64,000 bases of DNA. It comes from an uncultured Candidatus Saccharibacteria bacterium (GTDB lineage: Bacteria > Patescibacteriota > Saccharimonadia > Saccharimonadales > Saccharimonadaceae). Every line of letters starts with the position of its first letter. The stretch's first letter is position 1. The position numbers and the translations under genes were made by a program. Below the pieces are notes generated by a model. That model was not told the DNA's origin. It did not search any database and worked only from the letters and a program-made list of their open reading frames with translations. The stretch lies in contig CAPHDI010000002.1 of NCBI GenBank assembly GCA_948623715.1, positions 1-64,000 of the forward strand, given 5' to 3'. Of this stretch, positions 56,667-64,000 are shown piece by piece.

Positions 56667-56697
56667 ATTCTATGTTGTAAAATATACAACATGTCAA
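56667..56697 (-). promoter_or_regulatory. Promoter with 19-bp dyad filling the spacer (MerR-like layout)
   Basis: Minus strand TTGACA (56697-56692), a 19-bp spacer that is exactly the dyad TGTTGTA-N5-TACAACA (56691-56673), then TAGAAT (56672-56667). Overlong spacers filled by a dyad are the mark of MerR-family activated promoters. It points at the structured RNA downstream. Confidence 0.6.
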
Positions 56698-57111
56698 CAC
56701 TGCACACATTGCGCTTGCGCTGCCTTTATTGTTAAAAATACACGCCATCCCCTATTATTGTTGTTATCTTCACGACAAAAGTCTCTTTACGAGACCATTC
56801 TTCCCTTTGCATACCTATTTTAACTGTAACCAACTTGTTCTAATACGAACATAGCATACACCTACACGCGTCATAGATCCTATCAAACCATACTGAATAT
56901 CAAACTCAAAAAAAAGACCGGTAACTGCGAGGAAAACCGGTCTTTGTAGAGTGTGGAGTTATTTTGGCTATTTTTGTGTTTGGCTTCCTGAATAAATTTT
57001 GTATTCAGAAGCTATCTCTATAATATCGCGAAAAAGCGCTTACGTCAACACATTTTTGTACAAAATTTTTATAATTTTTGAGCAAGTTTTCCACAGGCCC
57101 GCAGACAACAA
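56698..57111. other. Gene-free stretch between structured RNA promoter and tmRNA
   Basis: Contains one strong hairpin, AAAGACCGGT...ACCGGTCTTT (about 56913-56945), a likely terminator. No gene is seen. Confidence 0.4.
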
Positions 57112-57134
57112 AAAACGCCACTTTTGGCGATTTT
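57112..57134 (-). terminator. tmRNA terminator
   Basis: AAAACGCCA-CTT-TTGGCGATTTT with a T-run on the minus strand, 11 bp after the CCA end. Confidence 0.7.
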
Positions 57135-57144
57135 ATTACATTCT

Positions 57145-57499
57145 TGGTGGAGCTGCCGGATACTGCCTCCGGGTCCGAAAAATCTCCATAATATCATTCT
57201 ACACGCATAGTCCTTTGTTTCGTCGGTATAATCTCGCAGCTGCAAAGAACAAAACTGCCAGTACCCTGATCATAGATTGTCGGATTCGGGACGATCAATT
57301 CCCGTCTCTTATTACCGTTGTATGATAATCTTTAGCCTACGGCAACTCAGCCTCAGACCAGCTTAAATTATATTCTTAAGCAAACGCAGGTGCGTAAAGC
57401 ACATGCTTAGAAGTGTTTTTTGCACTTATTAGAAATACTTACGGTATCACTCGACGTGCCTGATATCTGTTAATAATCCGTCTAAGCTTTGTCAGCCCC
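57145..57499 (-). ncRNA. ssrA: tmRNA
   Basis: 355 nt. The tRNA-like ends pair (5' GGGGCTG with 3' CAGCTCC, then ACCA). The resume codon GCA at 57423-57421 opens the tag AKNTSKHVLYAPAFA followed by TAA (57376), with the hydrophobic Ala-rich end expected of a proteolysis tag. It rescues stalled ribosomes with SmpB. The T-arm region is unusual (loop GGCAGTA in place of a TTCGA type) and needs checking. Confidence 0.9.
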
Positions 57500-57649
57500 A
57501 ACTACCACCATTCTAACACATCTCCGTACTAAATACAAGCATTTTATCTATTATTGTAATTTTTACATATACAGATACAAACGATGTATTTTTTACATTT
57601 CACGACTTTTTGCTTGTATTTTTAACATACACTCTGCTACACTGAGTCA

Positions 57650-59248
57650 ATGATTGCAAAAGTATATTCCGCCATCCCCTATGGCTATGATGGTCACATC
57701 GTCACTGTCGAGGGCAATATCGCCAAGAGCCTCCCCGCCTTTAATATTGTCGGCATGGCCAATAAGACTATTACTGAAGCCCGCGAGCGTGTCCGCTCCG
57801 CCATCACCAACTCTGATCTATCCTTCCCTGACAAAAAAGTCACCATCAACCTCGCCCCCGCCGAGCTCGTTAAAGACGGCTCACATCTCGATCTCCCTAT
57901 CGCCCTCGCCGTCCTTGTCCTTTCGAAGCAATTGCTCCCCACAGACGTTGAGAATAGGCTCTTTGTGGGCGAAGTCTCCCTTGATGGGCTAGTCAAGCCT
58001 GTCCGCGGCATTATCAATATTGTCGAAGCCGCTAAATCCGCCGGTTTCACCGAAATCTACCTCCCCTCCGCCAACCTCGCCCAAGCCTCTCTCATCCCCG
58101 ATGTCCGCCTCTACAGCATAGATAGCTTGTCAAAATTACTCTTACACCTTAAGGGTATTCAACTCATTTCTGAATATTCTCCCTCTCAACCAGTTTATGT
58201 AAAAAATACTCCAACAGATTCCCCTACTCTAGACAATGTCTACGGTCAAGACCTTGCCAAACGCGCTCTCACTATTGCCATTGCCGGCCATCATAATATC
58301 CTCCTCTCTGGCCCTCCTGGCGCCGGCAAGACCCTCCTCGCCCGTGTCGCTGCCAATCTCCTCCCGCCGCCTACCAGCTTAGAACAGACCGCCATCACGA
58401 AGATCCATACGCTTTATGGCGTTCCTGACCAGTACATTGCCTCTCGCCCCTTTCGCAGTCCTCATCACACCGCCAGCGCCATTTCTATCATCGGTGGTGG
58501 CGCCCATGCCCTGCCTGGCGAAATCTCTCTCGCTCATCACGGCATCCTTTTTCTAGACGAGATTCCTGAGTTTCCCCGAAGCGTCCTTGAAGCTCTGCGT
58601 CAACCCCTTGAAGACCGCCAGATCACCATCACTCGCGCCAATCAACACGTCACCTACCCTGCGAATTTCATCCTCATCGCCACTATGAACCCCTGCCCCT
58701 GTGGCTACCTCAACGACCCCACGAAGGAATGCACCTGCACCACTCATCAAATCGAACAATACCGCAAACACCTCTCTGGCCCCATCCTCGACCGCATTGA
58801 TCTCATTATTAACGTCGAAAAAGTCTCCCATGCCGACCTCATTGAGAGTATAAACCATGTCAAGAAAACAACGACAGACGACAGAAACGCGCACAATTCC
58901 CACGATATTCCTTCTGAAAATGTCAAAAATACTGAAACAGACATATCGCCCATTCATCAACGTGCAAAGACTAACATTATCTTTGCTCAATATCTACAAA
59001 ACCAGCGCTACCATAAACCAGCCTTCTACAATTCCGATCTTTCCTCTCAAGACATCTCTAATTATGTCAAAATTACACCAACAGCGAAACAGCTTCTCGA
59101 ATCCGCTCTTACTCAGCTTAATTTATCCGCTCGCGCCTATTTTAAGACAATCAAAGTCGCTCAGACCATTGCCGATCTCGCCAACTCTCCCGAAGTCATG
59201 CCTGAGCACATTTCTGAAGCTCTCAGCCTCCGTCAATCGCTCATTTGA
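57650..59248 (+). CDS. comM: ComM-like Mg-chelatase-family AAA+ ATPase
   Basis: 532 residues. Domain order: N-terminal Lon-like domain (about 1-170), AAA+ core with Walker A 'GPPGAGKT' (221-228) and Walker B 'FLDEIPEF' (301-308), a cysteine-rich 'NPCPCGY' ... 'CTC' insert, and the Mg_chelatase_C domain. ComM promotes branch migration during natural transformation and also occurs widely outside competence systems. -10 TACACT lies 14 nt from the ATG, so the leader is very short. Confidence 0.9.
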   Translation: MIAKVYSAIPYGYDGHIVTVEGNIAKSLPAFNIVGMANKTITEARERVRSAITNSDLSFPDKKVTINLAPAELVKDGSHLDLPIALAVLVLSKQLLPTDVENRLFVGEVSLDGLVKPVRGIINIVEAAKSAGFTEIYLPSANLAQASLIPDVRLYSIDSLSKLLLHLKGIQLISEYSPSQPVYVKNTPTDSPTLDNVYGQDLAKRALTIAIAGHHNILLSGPPGAGKTLLARVAANLLPPPTSLEQTAITKIHTLYGVPDQYIASRPFRSPHHTASAISIIGGGAHALPGEISLAHHGILFLDEIPEFPRSVLEALRQPLEDRQITITRANQHVTYPANFILIATMNPCPCGYLNDPTKECTCTTHQIEQYRKHLSGPILDRIDLIINVEKVSHADLIESINHVKKTTTDDRNAHNSHDIPSENVKNTETDISPIHQRAKTNIIFAQYLQNQRYHKPAFYNSDLSSQDISNYVKITPTAKQLLESALTQLNLSARAYFKTIKVAQTIADLANSPEVMPEHISEALSLRQSLI

Positions 59249-59392
59249 GCACAAAAATTATCGCCTGCACACAAATTTTAAGCATAAAAATCGTCCTATT
59301 CTATCATTTCTAGAGCATAAACCCCTTGCGTTCCCTAGTAAACTTTGATATAATGAACCTAATGTTCAAAGTTAAGCGAAAGGAAGCCAGCC

Positions 59393-59917
59393 ATTAGTAA
59401 AACATCACGCACCAAACTCAACGGAGAAATTCGTTACCCTCAAGTTCGCGTAATCGGTACTAATGGAGAGCAGCTCGGTATTATGTCGAGTCGCGATGCG
59501 CAGATGATCGCCCGAGAACAGGGTGTCGACCTAGTAGAAATCGCTGCTAACGCCGACCCACCAGTTGTCAAAGTCATCGATTGGGGAAAATATCAGTACC
59601 AAAAGATGAAAGAGGAAGCGAAGAATCGCAAAAAAGCCCGCGAAAAACAGTCCGAGCTCAAGACGATGAAAATCGGCCTCAAAATCAGTGACAACGACCT
59701 CAATATCAAAGCTCGCAAGATTAAGAGTTTCCTAGAAGACGGCGACCGTGTCAAAATCATGATCGTCTTCCGTGGCCGCGAAATGGCCCACAAGGAGCTC
59801 GGTCAAGCTATGCTAGACAAAGTCATAGCCCTCATTTCCGAGGAATGTGACATCGTCCAAGAAGGCAAGACTCAATTTGCTGGGCGCAACTTATCAGTCG
59901 GAATTCGGAAGAAGTAA
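59393..59917 (+). CDS. infC: Translation initiation factor IF-3, AUU start
   Basis: 174 residues starting at ATT 59393 ('ISKTSRTKLNGEIRYPQVRV' as read). The first in-frame ATG is at 59483 and would remove most of the N-domain. AAAGGAAG lies 6 nt before the ATT. IF-3 binds the 30S subunit and rejects bad start codons; infC in E. coli uses AUU so that IF-3 represses its own synthesis. The C-domain 'VKIMIVFRGREMAHKELG' is typical. TATAAT at 59349-59354; rpmI and rplT follow. Confidence 0.93.
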   Translation: MSKTSRTKLNGEIRYPQVRVIGTNGEQLGIMSSRDAQMIAREQGVDLVEIAANADPPVVKVIDWGKYQYQKMKEEAKNRKKAREKQSELKTMKIGLKISDNDLNIKARKIKSFLEDGDRVKIMIVFRGREMAHKELGQAMLDKVIALISEECDIVQEGKTQFAGRNLSVGIRKK

Positions 59918-59982
59918 TTTCCTACTTCCACGGTTCCCTGATCGCATATTAAATAATAATCAATAACTAAAGGAAAACCTAT

Positions 59983-60177
59983 ATGCCTAAGTTAAAAACG
60001 CATAAAGGCACCGCAAAGCGTATCAAGATTACCGGTTCCGGTAAAATTGCTCGCGAACGTGCCTACGGCAACCACATCCTTGCCAAAAAATCCAAAGCCC
60101 GCAAGCGCAACATGAAAACCGCTGCTTTCGTCAATGGCAAGATCAAGAAAAACGTTAAGACTGCATTAGGAGTTTAA
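59983..60177 (+). CDS. rpmI: 50S ribosomal protein L35
   Basis: 64 residues, very basic, with the L35 pattern 'KTHKGTAKRIKITGSGKIAR' and 'RKRNMKTA'. Second gene of the infC-rpmI-rplT-rpmB operon. AAAGGA precedes the ATG. Confidence 0.95.
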   Translation: MPKLKTHKGTAKRIKITGSGKIARERAYGNHILAKKSKARKRNMKTAAFVNGKIKKNVKTALGV

Positions 60178-60179
60178 GA

Positions 60180-60530
60180 ATGAGAGTTAAACGTGGTGTC
60201 CCCGCTCGGGCCAAGCATAAGAAAATTTTAAACTCTGCGAAAGGTATGCAACACTACCGCACCCGCAGTTTCCGCCTCGCAAAGCAAGGCGTTATCAAAT
60301 CATTGCGTTATTCCTACCGCGACCGTCGCAACCGCAAACGCGACCTCCGCGCTCTTTGGATCACGCGTATCAACAACGCATCTCGCGAATTAGGCCTTTC
60401 CTACTCGCAGCTCATGGCCGGCCTCAAGAAAAACGGTACGACTATCGACCGCAAGATCCTTTCCGAGCTCGCCGTTAGCCAGCCTGATGCATTCAAAGCT
60501 ATCGTAAGCACCGTGAAGGAGAACAAATAA
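60180..60530 (+). CDS. rplT: 50S ribosomal protein L20
   Basis: 116 residues: 'MRVKRGVPARAKHKKILNSA', 'AKGMQHYRTRSFRLAKQ' and 'RDRRNRKRDLRALWITRINN' are L20 signatures. L20 is needed for early 50S assembly and represses its own operon in several bacteria. It starts 2 bp after rpmI and its stop shares one base with the next start. Confidence 0.96.
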   Translation: MRVKRGVPARAKHKKILNSAKGMQHYRTRSFRLAKQGVIKSLRYSYRDRRNRKRDLRALWITRINNASRELGLSYSQLMAGLKKNGTTIDRKILSELAVSQPDAFKAIVSTVKENK

Positions 60531-60724
60531 TGGCAGTTTGTGAAATCAGCGGCAAAGGCAAGATGTATGGTCACAATGTGTCCTTCTCGCAGCGCAAGAC
60601 CCGCAAAGTCTTCAAGCCCAATGTCCAAAAGAAAACTTTAATCATTGATGGCCAAAAAGTCCGGGTCAACGTTGCTACTTCTACGCTTCGCACCTTGAAG
60701 AAAAAAGGTCTCATCAAGAAATAA
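60530..60724 (+). CDS. rpmB: 50S ribosomal protein L28
   Basis: 64 residues: 'MAVCEISGKGKMYGHNVSFS', 'RKTRKVFKPNVQKKTL' and 'VRVNVATSTLRTLKKKGLI'. It overlaps rplT by one base (TAATG). rpmB after rplT is not the E. coli or Bacillus order, so the operon has gained a gene here. Confidence 0.95.
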   Translation: MAVCEISGKGKMYGHNVSFSQRKTRKVFKPNVQKKTLIIDGQKVRVNVATSTLRTLKKKGLIKK

Positions 60725-60745
60725 TCTACGATTTTAATAATCATA

Positions 60746-60773
60746 AGAAATCACCCCGTATGGGGTGATTTCT
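60746..60773. terminator. Terminator between rpmB and rnpB
   Basis: AGAAATCACCCC-GTAT-GGGGTGATTTCT, near-perfect and usable from both sides. Confidence 0.8.
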
Positions 60774-60774
60774 T

Positions 60775-61116
60775 TGAGCCTTCAGTAAGCCGGGTTCTGT
60801 AATAGCCCCTCTCAGGACTACCGACAACCATCTATCTAGTCTCGATGTTGCCACCGAGCTCAAGCGGTGAGCGTGCATCCTCTGGCCGAGGTACGTAGCA
60901 CTCCTTGCAGCTGGCAGGGTTTGCCCCCGGCGCATGTCACCATGCGCCGCTGTGAGCTCTTACCTCACTCTTTTCACCTTTGCCAAATTTCTTTGGCCGT
61001 TTAAGTTTCTGTGGTACTTTCCCTATCCTTACGGACGGTCGCCGTTAGCGACTACCATGCCATGTGCTGCCCGGACTTTCCTCTTGGACTCCCAAGCGAT
61101 TGTCTTTCAGGCTCTC
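60775..61116 (-). ncRNA. rnpB: RNase P RNA
   Basis: About 342 nt. Conserved bacterial marks on the minus strand: GAGGAAAGTCCGGGC near the 5' end, TACAGAACCCGGCTTACTG at the 3' end, and P1 formed by GAGCCT with AGGCTC. It cuts the 5' leaders of tRNA precursors. Promoter TTGCGG, 17-bp spacer, TAATAT lies in the tail of the next gene. Confidence 0.95.
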
Positions 61117-61152
61117 TTATATATTACCACATATTCCCCCTCCCCGCAACTT

Positions 61153-62547
61153 TTACTTCACTACACACCGAATCGTATATCCGCCATACCGATACTGCTC
61201 CCCACTCTCAGCATCAATCACAGTATTATTAAAATATAGATTATACACGCGAGATCCATTCAATGTGCTCGTCCAATAATTACCACTCAATCCAACAGAC
61301 TTCAATGCGCCATCATTAGCCTTAAAATATCCCGCCGCCGGGAAAAAGGCTCCGCCGACTTCATTTTCTGCCTCAACTCCCAACCAATAGCCAAAAGTCT
61401 CGCTATTAGATTCCCAAGTCCCCACTTTTACTGTACCTTTATCAGCCAATAATTTAAGATCACCTTCCGCCCCACCCACCGGCAATCGCCACTCTTTCGG
61501 GCAAACATCATAGCCAATTCCTTCCGTCCCTGCCGTCGCTGTATACCAAGTATAATACGCTCCGTATAAAACTTTATTGCCATAATATACATGGTTACCC
61601 GTCGCAGAAGTATCGGTCCATGCTTCCGAACTCGGCACTGTGAAGTTTACACTCACATTCGAATCATATTCCGTAATCGTCTTATTCAATCCCGCTTTTA
61701 TACTATCACCCGTAATTCTTAGATTCTGCGTCATCCAGCACTTCCCATCCGCTAACTTCGCCACTGTATAAGTATTATTATCTCGTATGTCCGTCAATGT
61801 CGTCTCCGTCCCGATCGCCACCGAGTCACATACTTCCATCGTCATATCCTGCATATAGACGAGATCATCCCACGGTACATACATTACCGACGCCGGCGTC
61901 GCGACTACCGACAAATTAGCTGAAGCCTTATACGTCCCCGCCGTCGCCTCCTCATTAAACTTCGTCGCGAACACTAATTTCCTCGAGAAATCCACCCCGC
62001 CTTCAATCACATCGTCCCCCGCCAGACCCTTACTTGCCGCCGATCCATAGCTCAGCTCCTCATTTGCCGTCTCAACATTTCCCCAGCTATACCCCCATGA
62101 ATTATCTACCAACTCAGTACCTTTCACGCCTTCCGTTCCCGCTAAATCCTCCGGCCCGCTCATCTTCACTTCCGACAAGGTCATCGTATAATCCGTAATA
62201 TCTTTCGCCGATAATTTAATTGTATGCTCCGAATAATTCACCTTACCATATTCCGCCACCACTTTATCATAAACCGCCGTACCGTTATTATCGATACTTA
62301 GTGAAACCGTTGGCACCGCATGTTCAGTCGGCGTTGTCAAGATCGGCACCGTCTCACATACTCCATTTATCTCCTTTATCGTATAACCAGATGGCATGTC
62401 CGGCAACATCGAACAAGCAACTGCATCAACTTTACTAACTGGCACTAATCCTAAAAGCAGAGCCACCACACCCACGCAAAGCCCTATTGGAATACTATGA
62501 TGACTTTTGCGCAAAAAGTTATATTTTTGTAAGTATGATTGGTGCAT
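61153..62547 (-). CDS. Secreted FISUMP-type protein, undiversified paralogue of the DGR target
   Basis: 464 residues: signal segment (about 18-42), stalk domain (about 75-225, with 'NSWGYSWGN' and 'GTYKASANLSVVATPA'), and a C-terminal FISUMP domain whose order of motifs matches the DGR display protein ('GKCWMTQNLRI', 'CPKEWRLPVGG', 'FFPAAGYF', 'GNYWTS', ending 'GYTIRCVVK'). Its 3' end shows no nucleotide match to the TR, so it is not a second VR. It lacks the InlB-type repeat. GGAGG precedes the ATG, behind a long structured leader. Confidence 0.8.
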   Translation of the reverse strand: MHQSYLQKYNFLRKSHHSIPIGLCVGVVALLLGLVPVSKVDAVACSMLPDMPSGYTIKEINGVCETVPILTTPTEHAVPTVSLSIDNNGTAVYDKVVAEYGKVNYSEHTIKLSAKDITDYTMTLSEVKMSGPEDLAGTEGVKGTELVDNSWGYSWGNVETANEELSYGSAASKGLAGDDVIEGGVDFSRKLVFATKFNEEATAGTYKASANLSVVATPASVMYVPWDDLVYMQDMTMEVCDSVAIGTETTLTDIRDNNTYTVAKLADGKCWMTQNLRITGDSIKAGLNKTITEYDSNVSVNFTVPSSEAWTDTSATGNHVYYGNKVLYGAYYTWYTATAGTEGIGYDVCPKEWRLPVGGAEGDLKLLADKGTVKVGTWESNSETFGYWLGVEAENEVGGAFFPAAGYFKANDGALKSVGLSGNYWTSTLNGSRVYNLYFNNTVIDAESGEQYRYGGYTIRCVVK

Positions 62548-62793
62548 GTGGCCCTCCTTTTAGTTTAGATAGGAACCCTGCGTGGCACCTTTTTACCTAT
62601 CTAACATGCTGGTAGCCAGATGCAAATGTATACCAACAAAAAGGCACCACTAGGGGTGTTACAGCAATCAAGTCGGCAAAGTCACAATGACGATCCGCAG
62701 AAAGCTCCCTAATGGCGCCTTCAACAATCATCATCATGACAAAATAAAAACCTTGCCATATTAAATCCTGATTACTGTAACACTACCATTATA
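62548..62793 (-). promoter_or_regulatory. Structured leader of the 61153-62547 gene
   Basis: TATAAT at 62793-62788. RNA should begin near 62781 and can close a stem of 15 bp (62769-62783 with 62656-62670, one mismatch) around about 100 nt. A CACCCCTAGTGGTG hairpin with CCTTTTTG follows (terminator-like, about 62637-62656), then a second stem TTAGATAGG/CCTATCTAA (about 62597-62570) just before the AGGAGG. The layout fits a riboswitch or attenuator; no known class was recognised. Confidence 0.5.
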
Positions 62794-62820
62794 TCACAAA
62801 ACTCTAAGCTTTTTAGAAAA

Positions 62821-63666
62821 TTAACTCTCAAAATGTCGATCTACTGCAAGATTCGCTTGTTCGTCCGCCTTAGTATTCTGCTCACGCGCCACATGCACAA
62901 ATGCACACGCCTCAAACTTCCCCACTAACTCTCGCACACTATTATATATCGACAAAATATCACGATTTTTAACCTTATACACCCCGTTCATCTGATTCAC
63001 CATCATCAAATTATCAGCGACAAATCTCACCGATTTCAGTCCCAATTCTAACGCCTTCTCACATCCCGCTTTTAGAGCATAATACTCCGCCACTCTCGAT
63101 GTCGCAAACCCGATAAACTCTCCCCCGCATGCCAACACTTCCCCATTCGGGCCCACAATATAATAACCAATCCCTGCCGGCCCCGGATTTCCCCGACTAC
63201 ACCCATCGACATAAATCGTTGCACTATTCGCCACCGTCTTGTAATTCGCACGATTTCCGTGGTCTGTCTCGATTTCTAACGCCGTCAAGCTCGCCTCATC
63301 AAGATGATACCCCGCCAGCTCATCCGTCTTAATATATTTATACGCCGTATACCGCTCCTGCGGTATAATTTTTGTATTCTCAGCCAATTTTACCGTATAT
63401 ATTATATACAAATTGCTCAGCTGACTTGACCCCTGTGGCGCCAAAAAAGTGATCACATCTTTTAATTCCGTCTTTTCCGTCACCTCGACGCCGAGATACT
63501 CCTCTAGCATTCGGTCCATCGCCTCTTCCGGCTGTTCACCAAATTTAATCTTCCCCGTCGGCAACTCCCAAATCGGCGCACTGTCGACCCGACCTTGCGA
63601 CTTCTTCATAATCAGGACTTCCCGCCCATTTTGTATTATACCAGCAACTCGAATGCGTTGTTTCAT
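62821..63666 (-). CDS. Nudix-like domain fused to RNase H-like domain
   Basis: 281 residues. Residues 1-135 form a Nudix fold, but the box reads 'GKIKFGEQPEEAMDRMLEEY', with Met and Tyr in place of two metal-binding Glu of REUxEE, so hydrolysis is doubtful. Residues about 145-280 are RNase HI-like: 'IYVDGCSRGNPGPAG' (first Asp), 'AEYYAL' (Glu), 'FVADNLMMVNQMNG' (Asp) and 'AREQNTKADEQAN' (last Asp) are all present. Probably an active RNA/DNA-hybrid nuclease with a sensing Nudix part. Long leader upstream. Confidence 0.85.
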   Translation of the reverse strand: MKQRIRVAGIIQNGREVLIMKKSQGRVDSAPIWELPTGKIKFGEQPEEAMDRMLEEYLGVEVTEKTELKDVITFLAPQGSSQLSNLYIIYTVKLAENTKIIPQERYTAYKYIKTDELAGYHLDEASLTALEIETDHGNRANYKTVANSATIYVDGCSRGNPGPAGIGYYIVGPNGEVLACGGEFIGFATSRVAEYYALKAGCEKALELGLKSVRFVADNLMMVNQMNGVYKVKNRDILSIYNSVRELVGKFEACAFVHVAREQNTKADEQANLAVDRHFES

Positions 63667-63963
63667 TATTTCAAATTCTACCTAAATAAATCAGCCTCTA
63701 TTTGCCCAGGGTGCTTTAAAAATAGGATTATACGCGGAAGAAGCGAGCAGCGGACCGAGCCGTACTACAAGTACGGTGAAGGAGCAGCGCAACTTCTGAC
63801 AAAGTAGAATCCATTTTTAAGGCACCCTGGTGACGATGTTTTCCCTGTAGTATATACAAGGTGGGTAAAATCTTATGCGACACTTCCACGGAAGTGAGCC
63901 ACGAAATCCCTAAACATGATTATTCAGGAAAATCATGCCGCCACCAAGGCTACCTCTATTATA
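63667..63963 (-). promoter_or_regulatory. Long structured leader of the Nudix-RNase H gene
   Basis: TATAAT at 63963-63958, then about 285 nt before the ATG. Hairpins CATGATT/AATCATG and CACTTCC/GGAAGTG lie near the 5' end. A 125-bp inverted repeat (63706-63729 with 63808-63830) follows, whose core includes GCGGACCGAG and a CCGTACTTGTAGTACGG hairpin. No frame inside. Confidence 0.45.
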
Positions 63964-64000
63964 CCACACTTCCCCTCTATCTCCTAGAGACTTTAGCTCA

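Noticed and set aside
61153..61340. Second VR of the DGR
   Set aside because: The protein motifs match the DGR target but the DNA does not align with the TR, and the differences are not limited to adenines.

Overview
The window looks like a chromosomal segment of a Patescibacteria/CPR bacterium, most probably Saccharibacteria (TM7). The signs are compact single-copy housekeeping genes (pgk, pyk, infB, rpsA, gyrB-gyrA, infC-rpmI-rplT-rpmB, 16S rRNA, rnpB, ssrA), a stand-alone 16S gene with no 23S beside it, a class F-like sortase with many lysine- or proline-rich single-pass surface proteins, and many promoters whose -10 box lies only 6-11 nt from the start codon (leaderless mRNAs). TGA is an ordinary stop here. 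The lineage is inferred from gene content; no database was searched.

Layout. 0-1.3 kb: end of an SLH-domain protein and a small membrane protein behind a structured leader. 1.3-5.9 kb: a lone HTH protein and a surface-protein cluster. 6-10.8 kb: pgk, pyk, a basic membrane protein, tRNA-Glu/Lys/Arg and a methyltransferase. 12.3-19.1 kb: a complete diversity-generating retroelement (DGR): accessory gene, reverse transcriptase, template repeat (TR), then a DUF3800 gene pair, and on the opposite strand a secreted display protein whose C-terminus is the variable repeat (VR). TR and VR are both 184 bp, align without gaps and differ at 24 positions, every one an A in the TR. 19.8-26.1 kb: infB, a foreign-looking surface protein behind a promoter with a 12-bp G tract, tRNA-Asn, a DUF2726 protein and rpsA. 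26.3-36.2 kb: a giant surface protein gene split by one in-frame TAA, a metallopeptidase, a KGG protein, a candidate sRNA, tRNA-Ala/Ile, a polysaccharide deacetylase, a SpoU methyltransferase and a foreign-looking gene. 36.4-38.3 kb: 16S rRNA within its own 23-bp processing stem. 38.4-48 kb: a DUF212 membrane protein, a surface protein, gyrA/gyrB, sortase and a foreign-looking membrane protein. 48.3-55.3 kb: a VirD4/TraC-like ATPase operon with three single-pass proteins. 55.8-57.5 kb: a candidate large structured RNA with a MerR-like promoter, then tmRNA. 57.6-61.1 kb: comM, infC (AUU start), ribosomal proteins, rnpB. 61.1-64 kb: a paralogue of the DGR display protein and a Nudix-RNase H fusion, each behind a long structured leader.

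How it fits together. The window is dominated by envelope biology: sortase, surface adhesins, a T4SS-type ATPase and a retroelement that rewrites the tip of a secreted FISUMP/C-type-lectin-like protein. The stalk domain of that protein recurs in a small secreted protein (5.3 kb) and in an undiversified paralogue (61.1 kb). This suggests a modular surface-display family used by an episymbiont to bind host cells; that role is inference.
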